Shown here piece after piece: positions 28,480 through 36,639 of a DNA stretch of 64,000 nucleotides. The translations under genes and the position numbers were made by a program. The notes below the pieces were generated by a model. It was not told the DNA's origin. It ran no database searches and saw only the letters and a list, made by a program, of their open reading frames with translations. The stretch is from Bacteroidia bacterium. Its GTDB lineage: Bacteria; Bacteroidota; Bacteroidia; Flavobacteriales; Flavobacteriaceae. Numbering within the stretch: the stretch's first letter is position 1; each line of letters begins with the position of its first letter. Where the stretch lies: NCBI GenBank assembly GCA_030428705.1, contig JAUIDI010000002.1:496001-560000 (forward strand). The letters run 5' to 3'.

Positions 28480-29982
28480 TTAACTGTATGTTCTGTCGTG
28501 CGATCGTGGTTCGTTCCATTCGTCGGTGGATTTAAAGAAGCTTTTGTCCCTTCGATCCAAATGTTTCTTGACGACCTCTTCATCCAACTCTATGCCCAGT
28601 CCGGGCGCGGTCAACGGTACCGTGGCAAAACCTTTGTCTATCATTTTAAAGCCCCCAACGGTCTTCACCAAATCTTCCCACCAAGGCAAATCAACGGAAT
28701 GGTGCTCCAATGCCAAAAAATTCTGTGTGGCGGCGGCACAATGCACATTTGCCATGAACGATACCGGGGTACCGGCCTGATGCATTGCCATCGCAATCCC
28801 GAACTCTTCGGCATAATCCCCTATGCGTTTCGTTTCCAACAATCCTCCGGAAGAAGCCAAATCAGGATGGACAATATCTACGGAACGATTATGTATCAAG
28901 GGTTTGAAATTGTCCAAATAATGTATGTCCTCACCCGTTGTGGTCGGGGTTTCTATCGCATCCGAAATCGTCTTCCATTGTTCGGTGTATTGCCAGGGCA
29001 CCATATCTTCAAACCAAGCCAGGCGATATTTATCCAATTTTTTCGCCAACCGAATACCGTTGTTGAGGTCAAAATGGCCATAATGGTCCGTTGAAATAGG
29101 AATTTCATAACCGACCATAGTTCGAATATGTTCGACCCTTTCCGCCAATATGTCCAACCCCTTTTCGGTAATCTGAATCTGCGTAAACGGATGTTTGGTA
29201 TTGGCATAGGAAGTCATGTTGTTCAAATCTCCCCACTGGGCCAAATTGCCCCTTTGGTCTTCCCAAAACTTACCGTTGACAACCGTATCCGGAATTCCTT
29301 TGAGTTCCCCGATCGAAACATCCATTTTAAGCCATGTATAGCCCTGTTCCTCTACCCGGAACTTGATGAGTCGTTGCTGTTCTTCTTCCGAACTTGCTTC
29401 CGGTGTGTCGGCATAAAGGCGAACCTTATCCCTATAACGTCCTCCTAACAATTGCCATGCCGGCACATCATAGGCCTTGCCGCAAAGGTCCCAAAGGGCC
29501 ATCTCCACGGCACAGACACCTCCCGCTTGACGGGCGGGGCCACCAAACTGTTTTATTTTCTTGAAAATCTTTTCGACGTTACAGGGGTTTTCACCCAGTA
29601 TGCGACTTTTCAGGAAAAGCGCATATCGTACATCCGCGGCATCACGCACCTCACCAAGACCATATATACCCTGGTTCGTATCGATTCTTATAATCGCCGT
29701 GCCGCCCATAACGGCCGTCAATGCGTAGCGCATATCGGTAATCTTCAAGTCGGACGGAGAGGATGAGCGGCTTACTTTCTGTGTGGTCTGGGCAATGGTT
29801 TCTTCTACCGAAAGCCCCATCATTCCGGTAAGGGCGATACCTCCCAAGGCCGTTTTTTTAAGAAAATTACGTCGTTCAGAGGTCGTCTCCGGATTTTTTA
29901 GCTCCTTTTTTCTTTTTTTACTTAACAAACGGTCATCGGATCGTTGCCTTTCACTAAGCATTTTAAGTACACTTTTTTTCAT
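28480..29982 (-). CDS. Mandelate racemase/muconate lactonizing enzyme family protein, Tat-exported
   Basis: A 500-residue enolase-superfamily enzyme, likely a sugar-acid dehydratase. A Tat signal is visible at residues ~37-60 (SERRNFLKKTALGGIALTG). The capping domain precedes a barrel with the three metal ligands in order: Asp in STDHYGHF, Glu in AWFEDMVPW and Glu in TTTGEDIHY. The catalytic base candidates are Lys in WLKMD and His in AMAMHQAGTP. The exact sugar acid is not readable. The N-terminus before the Tat motif is long (~36 residues, Lys-rich), so a later start (the next Met is codon 8) is possible. Confidence 0.86.
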   Translation of the reverse strand: MKKSVLKMLSERQRSDDRLLSKKRKKELKNPETTSERRNFLKKTALGGIALTGMMGLSVEETIAQTTQKVSRSSSPSDLKITDMRYALTAVMGGTAIIRIDTNQGIYGLGEVRDAADVRYALFLKSRILGENPCNVEKIFKKIKQFGGPARQAGGVCAVEMALWDLCGKAYDVPAWQLLGGRYRDKVRLYADTPEASSEEEQQRLIKFRVEEQGYTWLKMDVSIGELKGIPDTVVNGKFWEDQRGNLAQWGDLNNMTSYANTKHPFTQIQITEKGLDILAERVEHIRTMVGYEIPISTDHYGHFDLNNGIRLAKKLDKYRLAWFEDMVPWQYTEQWKTISDAIETPTTTGEDIHYLDNFKPLIHNRSVDIVHPDLASSGGLLETKRIGDYAEEFGIAMAMHQAGTPVSFMANVHCAAATQNFLALEHHSVDLPWWEDLVKTVGGFKMIDKGFATVPLTAPGLGIELDEEVVKKHLDRRDKSFFKSTDEWNEPRSHDRTYS

Positions 29983-30111
29983 ATTTGGAATTTATTGCGT
30001 TGCTATCTTTAGATTTGGATTAGGAACTTTACCGAGATTACTTTTGTTTAAAACGAACATCCGAGGTAACGCTTAAGCTATATTTTCCCTAAAGATAGAA
30101 AAATGAAAACT

Positions 30112-31566
30112 TCATCGATTTACCGACCTTTCGACCACGGCAAACTCTTCTTGTAAGCGCTCAAAATCAAAAACTTCCCCTTTAAGCACGACCGCATTGA
30201 TTCGTTTTGTGTTTTCGATAGCTTCCAATGGATTGGCATCCAACAGTACCAAATCGGCCAATTTCCCTACACCGACACTCCCTTGAACAGCTTCTTTTTC
30301 AAAGAACAAAGCAGGGTTCAGTGTGGCCGTTCTAAGAGCTTCTGCGGGAGTCAACCCCGATTCGACCAATAGCTGCAGTTCGTAATGCAGGCTTAACCCT
30401 GGAAAGCAAAGCGGGTTGGCCCCAACATCAGTGCCCGCCAAAAGACCTATCCCGACATCGTTCATCTCACCGATAAGCTCTTTGTACGCATCGACCAATT
30501 TTTTCTTTACCGCTATGATTTTGGGTAACCTGTTCTGTAAATGATCATTATTTTTTGGTTTCCAGTAATCCCGCATATACTTTGGCAAATACTTAAAATG
30601 GATGCTATCTTTCACTATTTCTTGTTCAAAATAAGCATTCTTATACCACATTGAGATGGTGGGAGTATGCCACGTATCATTTTTCACGAACGTTTCATAT
30701 AATGCTCGTGCTTTTCCCGCATCATAGGTATCAAGCATCAGTTCGTTTCTATATACATATTTGTCTACTGTGTCGGTTATATTTCCATAATCGACCTCTT
30801 TTGCATATAACCGATCCGCTTGGGTAGAACAGTCTATTAACAGGTTCAAAAGATGTTCTTGGCTTTTCATTCCAGCGATGGACGCCTCGGCCGTGCTTAC
30901 CGTGAGAGGCACATGGCCGACATGCGGAAAGTCTATTTGCTTGGCATACTTGCTCAATTCGAAATAGATACTGTCGGGCAGCAAGGAATAAATCTTTAAA
31001 AAATCGGCACCCGAATTTTTAAGGGAATCGATCATTGGTTTTACCCTATTTAAATCTGCGATTCCCACCGACCCGTCCCACATGGGATTAGGCCCATCGA
31101 TCAATGGGCCACATGCCACAATATCAGGACCGATCAATTCTTTGGATTTAATCTTGGTTCTCCACTTTTTGATTACCTCCATACTTCCGGCCATATCGCG
31201 TATGCCGGTCACACCATAAAGCACGAATAGGGGCATCAATTGATCTCGACTGGCTCCATCCGGATCCATGCGCCACATTTCCGGATCATCGGGGTGGGCA
31301 TGCATATCCCATAAACCGGGAATTACATAGTTGCCAGATCCATCGATTATTTTAACATTACTATTTTCAGTTTGTTCGTTATGATCTTCGATTTCGACAA
31401 TTTTATCTCCCTTGATCCAGATATCTTTCTTGGCTTCAAGTAGACTCCCTTCTTTTACATCGACTACCCAAACATTCTTGATCACTAACATCGTGTCAAT
31501 CTCCCGTTCGGCACATCCAAGCGACAGGAAAAAAGTGACAAATAGAATCGCTATTTTATGCATCAT
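30112..31566 (-). CDS. Amidohydrolase family lipoprotein
   Basis: A 484-residue metal-dependent amidohydrolase (imidazolonepropionase-like). The N-terminus MMHKIAILFVTFFLSLGC is a lipoprotein signal (lipobox LSLGC). Metal-site residues appear in order: HxH in GLWDMHAHPDDPE, Lys in ADFLKIYSLLP, His in DFPHVGHVPL and SQEHLLNLL, and Asp in LLAGTDVGANPLCFPG. The C-terminal ATLNPALFF...VGVGKLADLVLLDANPL block is the usual closing of the composite domain. The likely job is hydrolysis of a cyclic or peptide-like amide in the envelope; substrate unknown. It lies upstream of the enolase gene with a ~130-bp gap. Confidence 0.88.
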   Translation of the reverse strand: MMHKIAILFVTFFLSLGCAEREIDTMLVIKNVWVVDVKEGSLLEAKKDIWIKGDKIVEIEDHNEQTENSNVKIIDGSGNYVIPGLWDMHAHPDDPEMWRMDPDGASRDQLMPLFVLYGVTGIRDMAGSMEVIKKWRTKIKSKELIGPDIVACGPLIDGPNPMWDGSVGIADLNRVKPMIDSLKNSGADFLKIYSLLPDSIYFELSKYAKQIDFPHVGHVPLTVSTAEASIAGMKSQEHLLNLLIDCSTQADRLYAKEVDYGNITDTVDKYVYRNELMLDTYDAGKARALYETFVKNDTWHTPTISMWYKNAYFEQEIVKDSIHFKYLPKYMRDYWKPKNNDHLQNRLPKIIAVKKKLVDAYKELIGEMNDVGIGLLAGTDVGANPLCFPGLSLHYELQLLVESGLTPAEALRTATLNPALFFEKEAVQGSVGVGKLADLVLLDANPLEAIENTKRINAVVLKGEVFDFERLQEEFAVVERSVNR

Positions 31567-31732
31567 TACTACGATTACGAACCAACAATTTACTCAATAT
31601 TCTTTTACATAGTTTATAGTCAATAAATTATATCCGTTACGATAATACTGATGTAGATTTGGCCGATTGTTTTCCCAAATAACGGGAACCAATCGACTTG
31701 CTTTCTTTATCTTTAAGACCTACTAGTCGGTT

Positions 31733-32368
31733 ATGAAAAAGAAGTACCTCAAAATTTTAGGCTTACTCATACTAATACCGATAGTACTGATTTTATTCTC
31801 CAATCTAATCATCGAGAACACCGCAAAGGGCAAGACTTTTTACGAACTTGATGCTGTACCTAAAAATAGGGTGGGATTGATTTTGGGGACTTCAAAAAAA
31901 ATAAAGGGAGGAGCGCCAAACCCGTATTACACCTATAGAATCGATGCTACGATAAGACTTTACAAATCCGGAAAAATAGATTTTGTACTCGTGAGCGGCG
32001 ATAATGGAACGATTTATTATAATGAGCCAACAACTATTCAAAAAGACCTGGTAAAAAGTGGGATTCCTGAAGAAAAGATTTTTTTGGACTATGCAGGTTT
32101 TAGAACTTTGGATTCGGTAGTTCGGGCCAAAGAGGTTTTCGGGCTTGAAAGCGTAACCATTATCTCTCAGGAATTCCACAATGAAAGGGCCATTTATCTT
32201 GCAGAGAAAAAAGGCCTGAAGGCAATCGGTTATAATGCCAAGGATGTTTCCGGGCGACAAGGATATAAGGTACGTTTTAGGGAACATCTTGCAAGGGTCA
32301 AGGTATTCATCGATTTAATCTTCAATACCGGACCCAAATTCTATGGAGAAAAAATCAAAATCGAATAA
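31733..32368 (+). CDS. SanA/YdcF-family (DUF218) envelope protein
   Basis: A 211-residue protein with one N-terminal transmembrane segment (YLKILGLLILIPIVLILFSNLII) and a DUF218 domain: VGLILGTSKKIKGGAPNPYYTYRIDATIRLYKSGKIDFVLVSGDN, then ARVKVFIDLIFNTGPKFYGEKI at the C-terminus as in E. coli SanA. SanA is linked to envelope permeability and vancomycin resistance at high temperature; family members may act on envelope polymers. It stands alone before the Nramp-like gene. Confidence 0.88.
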   Translation: MKKKYLKILGLLILIPIVLILFSNLIIENTAKGKTFYELDAVPKNRVGLILGTSKKIKGGAPNPYYTYRIDATIRLYKSGKIDFVLVSGDNGTIYYNEPTTIQKDLVKSGIPEEKIFLDYAGFRTLDSVVRAKEVFGLESVTIISQEFHNERAIYLAEKKGLKAIGYNAKDVSGRQGYKVRFREHLARVKVFIDLIFNTGPKFYGEKIKIE

Positions 32369-32421
32369 GAATCATTTCTTCTCTTGAAAATTCCTATTTT
32401 AGGGAAAACAACCGACCATAA

Positions 32422-33675
32422 ATGCCAAGTTTAAAGACCCTTCTTAAAAATCTCGGCCCAGGATTATTGTTTGCCAGCATGGCCATCGGCACTTCCCACT
32501 TGGTTTTATCAACGAAAGCAGGTGCCCAATACGGTTGGGTAATGGCCATACCCATCATTCTTGCAAATATTTTCAAGTATCCCTTTTTCGAATTCGGGGT
32601 ACGCTACACCAATGTCACCAATAAAACGTTGATCGAAGGCTATTTAGACAGGGGCAAAGGTTATCTGTGGTTTTATGCAGGAATAACACTCGTAACCACC
32701 TTCACAATTCTGGCCGCTTTGTATACGGTTACGGCAGGTCTGTTCATCAACTTGTTCAAGGTGTCGAACGCATCGATCAGCTTGGTCGCGCTCGGGCTCT
32801 TTGTTTTTATCAGTGCCCTGTTGATTATCGGGAAGTACCGATTTCTTGAAACTTCGTTAAAACTTGTAGTAACCATATTGTTCGTTGCGCTTTTGGTCAC
32901 TACCGCCTTGGTAATTTTTAAAGGACAGGTCGAACCGGTAGAAAATTTTGAACCCACGCCCATTTTCAATGAAATGGGCATTTTATTTTTAATCGGTTTA
33001 ATGGGGTGGATGCCAACTACTGTAGAAGCCTCGAGTTGGGTCAGTCTCTGGAGTATTGAAAAATGGAAGGACGAAAATCAAAAACCATCCCTGTACGAAT
33101 CACTTCAGGAATTTAACGTTGGCTATATTATGACCGGTGTTTTGGCCCTTTTCTTCCTGGCCATTGGTTGCTTGACGCTGTACGGAACGAATACGGAATT
33201 AAGCGGAAACGCGGTTACATTCGCCGATCAGGTCGTCAATTTATTCACTACCCACATCGGGTCATGGGCCTATATTTTTATCGCCATCTCTGCTTTTGCC
33301 ACCATGTTCAGCACTTGTATGACCGCCCATGACGCCGTGGCAAGGGTAAGTATCGACATTATCGACCTATTAAACCCTAAAAAAGTTCTTAGCGGCAAAA
33401 AAGGTGTTTTTGCCCTTGCAGTAGTAGTTCTAGCTACAGTTAATTTTGTGGTGATTTCAGCGTTTTCCGCCAACATGGGCCAACTGGTGGCCCTTGCCAC
33501 TTTCGTTTCTTTCGTAGTTGCGCCAATAATAGGGTATATGAACCTAAAAAATGTAATGAGCGAAGATTTACCGAAATCACAACGACCTAAAAGATGGCTT
33601 CAGTATTTGACCTATTCCGGTATAATTTTTTTATCGGTTTTTTCGCTGCTTTACTTCTGGATGGTGGTCTTTTGA
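32422..33675 (+). CDS. Nramp-family divalent metal transporter homologue, non-canonical metal site
   Basis: A 417-residue integral membrane protein with about eleven hydrophobic segments in the Nramp (LeuT-fold) layout, opening GPGLLFASMAIGTSHLVLSTKAGAQYGW. In classical Nramps this first helix carries D-P-G-N and helix 6 carries M-P-H-N, together forming the metal site. Here residues 23-26 read GTSH and residues 197-200 read MPTT, so both conserved metal-ligand motifs are replaced. Family membership is clear from length and helix pattern, but transition-metal transport should not be assumed; a different ion (for example Mg2+, as in Nramp-related Mg transporters) is possible. Confidence 0.8.
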   Translation: MPSLKTLLKNLGPGLLFASMAIGTSHLVLSTKAGAQYGWVMAIPIILANIFKYPFFEFGVRYTNVTNKTLIEGYLDRGKGYLWFYAGITLVTTFTILAALYTVTAGLFINLFKVSNASISLVALGLFVFISALLIIGKYRFLETSLKLVVTILFVALLVTTALVIFKGQVEPVENFEPTPIFNEMGILFLIGLMGWMPTTVEASSWVSLWSIEKWKDENQKPSLYESLQEFNVGYIMTGVLALFFLAIGCLTLYGTNTELSGNAVTFADQVVNLFTTHIGSWAYIFIAISAFATMFSTCMTAHDAVARVSIDIIDLLNPKKVLSGKKGVFALAVVVLATVNFVVISAFSANMGQLVALATFVSFVVAPIIGYMNLKNVMSEDLPKSQRPKRWLQYLTYSGIIFLSVFSLLYFWMVVF

Positions 33676-33698
33676 AATAAGATAGATTTTATTTCAAA
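33671..33698. terminator. Inverted repeat spanning two convergent stop codons
   Basis: TTTGAAATAA (33671-33680) and TTATTTCAAA (33689-33698) form a perfect 10-bp hairpin with an 8-nt loop. It contains the stop codon of the Nramp homologue (33673-33675) and that of the OmpA gene (33689-33691). It probably ends transcription from both sides, though no T run follows. Confidence 0.55.
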
Positions 33699-35635
33699 TC
33701 GTCAAAGTTCGAGACTACGAACAACGTACGGGCATTTTGATTATGTAGAAAGTCGAGACAATAGACCCCGTCCTTACAATCGTTGACCAGTTTTGACTCT
33801 CCGTATCCTGTAGCCTCTACAATGGTCGAAGAAGGTACTCCATTGGCCAAAAGATAATTTTTAATGGCATCGGCCTGCTGTTGGGAAAGTCTTTTATTTG
33901 TGTTTCGATTTCCGCGGCTATCGGTATGGGACTCTATTCGAAGTTTCATCTCCGGAAAACTACGAACAGCGACAATTACTTTATCCAACTCCGCTGAAAT
34001 TTCAGGGGTTATATTACTCTTGCCTTTTTCAAAAAAGAAGTCATTTAGTTTGACAACTTGCTTGGCTTCTTTTTCCACTACCAAATCAATAAGCTCGACC
34101 ATGTCGATTTGAAACGGTTGCCCCGAAATTTTATCCAATTCTCCCTTACCGATAGTTCTGCTGTAACGAGAATGGCTTTCCTTGTTGGCTTCCACTATTA
34201 TATTGTCTCGCCATGGTAGTTCGATACGGTATTGGCCATTTACGTCAGTAGTAACCTGTTTTATCAGATTTCTATCACTATCCAAAATCTTGACCAGAGT
34301 TTCTGGGATGCCTTGATCCGATTTTGGTTTTGCGACCTTTCCACTCAAGACTAAAGTCTTAAGTCCAGGTAGGTCACTCACCTTGAATCCGTAAATGTCA
34401 TCTTTACCTTTTCCACCAGGTCTGTTCGAGGCAAAATATCCTAAATAGCCTTTATCACCTTCATTTTTGATAATAAATCCAAAGTCATCGTATGGCGAAT
34501 TTATTCCTTCGCCCAAATTCACCGGTATACTAAAACTGTCATCGCCTTGAATCGAACTCTTGTAAATGTCCATTCCGCCCAAACCATAAAAAACATCCGA
34601 GGAAAAGTAAAGGTTGTTATCATAAATAAAGGGCGCAATTTCATTGCCCGCCGAATTTATTCGGGGACCGACATTAATAGGTTCCGACATAATCTGTGTA
34701 TTGTTCGTATGCACATAATATATATCGGTACCTCCGTAACTATCGTCGAAGTTGGCCGCAAAATACAATCTCCCTGTCGCTTCGTCATAAAAAGGATAAT
34801 AAAAGGACGTACTCAGGTCTTTGAGCAAATAATAGAAAGAGCGATCTGGCCCGGAAGAACTTCTGGCCAATCCGATGGCCAAAGAATTCTTTCCATTTTC
34901 ATCAAACAATAGCTCGTCATCCTCTTCATTCGATAAAACATAGAAGACTTTACCCAACGATCCTGCATAGTAAGGTGTCGATTTATGATACTTCGAAGCG
35001 GGAATTCCTTCAAACAGATTCGGATTTACCACATCGCCATCACCTCCTATACGACCTAAATAAATATCCAGATAAGCTTCTCCCGAAGGACCGTAAATAT
35101 TTTTGTGCTTATGCCCCCTACTACTACTGAACAAAAGCTTATCGCTCATAAACGATGGGGAAAAATCGGTTTGAGCACTATTGCCATTTATATTGAAGAC
35201 CTGAAAAACGGTTTCATTCTTTGTTTTGGAACCTAACAGTTCATAGTTGAAATCGGCATTCTCGATCAACTCGGTGGACAAAAGGCCGTTCTTCTTTGCC
35301 AACAATGATTTAACGCTATCTTTTTGGGCGGTCTTTGCAAAACTCTGTAACATTTTGTTGAACCTATGGCTCTTAATGATGGTGTCATTGTGGTAAACGT
35401 CGGTGTAAATTTTAACGGCATTTTTATAGTTTCCCAATTGAAAGTAGGCATCCGCCAAATTCAAACGTTGGGCATTGGTCAAAGGTTCTTTCTGCATTTC
35501 ACTTTGGTACTCTGCAATAGCGTCGGCATATGCATATGCATAGAAATAATTATCGGCTTTCGAGTTCCTTTTCTGAGCGAACATGTTACTGACACCCATA
35601 AAGACCAATAAAACACAAATTCTTACTTTAACCAT
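33689..35635 (-). CDS. OmpA-family protein with TPR and beta-propeller regions, T9SS-associated
   Basis: A 648-residue exported protein (signal peptide MVKVRICVLLVFMGVSNMFA). In order: TPR-like helices (ADAIAEYQSEMQKEPLTNAQRLNLADAYFQLGNYKNAVKIY), a PD40/WD40-like propeller region (FSPSFMSDKLLFSSSRGHK, LYFAANFDDSYGGTDIYY, APFIYDNNLYFSSDVFYGLGGMDIY, YLGYFASNRPGGKGKDDIYGF), a carboxypeptidase-regulatory-like beta domain (ETLVKILDSDRNLIKQVTTDVNGQYRIELPW), and an OmpA peptidoglycan-binding domain (LRIESHTDSRGNRNTNKRLSQQQADAIKNYLL). Same architecture as PorE-type proteins that accompany PorP/SprF and type IX surface proteins. It is the last gene of the three-gene module. Confidence 0.9.
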   Translation of the reverse strand: MVKVRICVLLVFMGVSNMFAQKRNSKADNYFYAYAYADAIAEYQSEMQKEPLTNAQRLNLADAYFQLGNYKNAVKIYTDVYHNDTIIKSHRFNKMLQSFAKTAQKDSVKSLLAKKNGLLSTELIENADFNYELLGSKTKNETVFQVFNINGNSAQTDFSPSFMSDKLLFSSSRGHKHKNIYGPSGEAYLDIYLGRIGGDGDVVNPNLFEGIPASKYHKSTPYYAGSLGKVFYVLSNEEDDELLFDENGKNSLAIGLARSSSGPDRSFYYLLKDLSTSFYYPFYDEATGRLYFAANFDDSYGGTDIYYVHTNNTQIMSEPINVGPRINSAGNEIAPFIYDNNLYFSSDVFYGLGGMDIYKSSIQGDDSFSIPVNLGEGINSPYDDFGFIIKNEGDKGYLGYFASNRPGGKGKDDIYGFKVSDLPGLKTLVLSGKVAKPKSDQGIPETLVKILDSDRNLIKQVTTDVNGQYRIELPWRDNIIVEANKESHSRYSRTIGKGELDKISGQPFQIDMVELIDLVVEKEAKQVVKLNDFFFEKGKSNITPEISAELDKVIVAVRSFPEMKLRIESHTDSRGNRNTNKRLSQQQADAIKNYLLANGVPSSTIVEATGYGESKLVNDCKDGVYCLDFLHNQNARTLFVVSNFDDLK

Positions 35636-35646
35636 AATACACTCTA

Positions 35647-36639
35647 TTAGAAAAACCTTGGCGTATCGATTTGTTTTGGCTTGCCCTTATTTTTAGATCT
35701 ATTGCGGCCATTATCCTCTCCTCCATCTTTGCCTAAATAGAATTTCAATATCAATTCATGCGAACCGTTATTGAACTTACCGATCTGATTGGTATTATAG
35801 TCATAGGAATAGCCCGCAAATATTGAACTGGAAATCTGAAAACCCGCAAGGGCACTCACCGCATTATTTATTCTATATGATACTCCAGCGGTGAAAGCAT
35901 TATTTATTAAAAAATTCGCCGAAATATTACTGTTCAAAGGGGCTCCTTGAATATAGTTGACCAAAAAAGCAGGTTTGAACTTAAGTCCGTCCGACAAATC
36001 GAAAACATAACCTCCTATAAAATTGAATTGCATTTTTCCTTCGACTATGGCCGCGACTTCGTCATCATATACTCCGTCCGTCAAAAAATTCGGAATAGAA
36101 GCACCCAAATACCAGATATCGTCCTCATACATGAACAAACCTGCGCCAATGGTAGGGTAAAACTTGTTTACAACTCCCTGACCTCTTGGTTCAGGGCCTT
36201 CAAAAGTGCCTTTGGAATAATCTAAATTCAGCAAGGCCCCTCCTAAATCTAGTCCAAATGATAGGTTAACGTTGTCCGACATTTTGACCTGGTACGAATA
36301 GGCCAAATCGATGTATGTCTGCGAAATCGGTCCCAATTGATCACTGACCACGTTGAAACCAAGACCATGTTTTCTATTCGCAAATGGAATATTTATCCCG
36401 GCCCTAATCGTTCTTGGTGACCCCTCAATATCCAACCATTGTGCCCTGTACAATAAGGCTATTTCAGGATTCTGGACCGATCCTACATAAGCTGGATTAA
36501 AACTACCTATATTGTACATATACTGGGTGTACTGAGGTTCATTTTGAGACCAAACTTGATTGACCGAAAACGCAAAACCAAGCAAACAAAAAAGAAACCT
36601 ATTATATACTTCAAACCTTTTACCAGCCATTCCTGTCAT
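35647..36639 (-). CDS. Type IX secretion system membrane protein, PorP/SprF family
   Basis: A 330-residue outer membrane beta-barrel with signal peptide (FLFCLLGFAFSVNQVWS). The PorP/SprF opening NEPQYTQYMYNIGSFNPAYVGSVQNPEIALLYRAQWLDIEGSPRTIRAGINIPF is very clear, followed by strands such as LSFGLDLGGALLNLDYSK and ISSSIFAGYSYDYNTNQIG. SprF-like proteins help secrete and attach type-B-CTD adhesins to the cell surface. Its start codon overlaps the stop of the surface-protein gene by one base (TAATG), so the two are translationally coupled. Confidence 0.93.
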   Translation of the reverse strand: MTGMAGKRFEVYNRFLFCLLGFAFSVNQVWSQNEPQYTQYMYNIGSFNPAYVGSVQNPEIALLYRAQWLDIEGSPRTIRAGINIPFANRKHGLGFNVVSDQLGPISQTYIDLAYSYQVKMSDNVNLSFGLDLGGALLNLDYSKGTFEGPEPRGQGVVNKFYPTIGAGLFMYEDDIWYLGASIPNFLTDGVYDDEVAAIVEGKMQFNFIGGYVFDLSDGLKFKPAFLVNYIQGAPLNSNISANFLINNAFTAGVSYRINNAVSALAGFQISSSIFAGYSYDYNTNQIGKFNNGSHELILKFYLGKDGGEDNGRNRSKNKGKPKQIDTPRFF

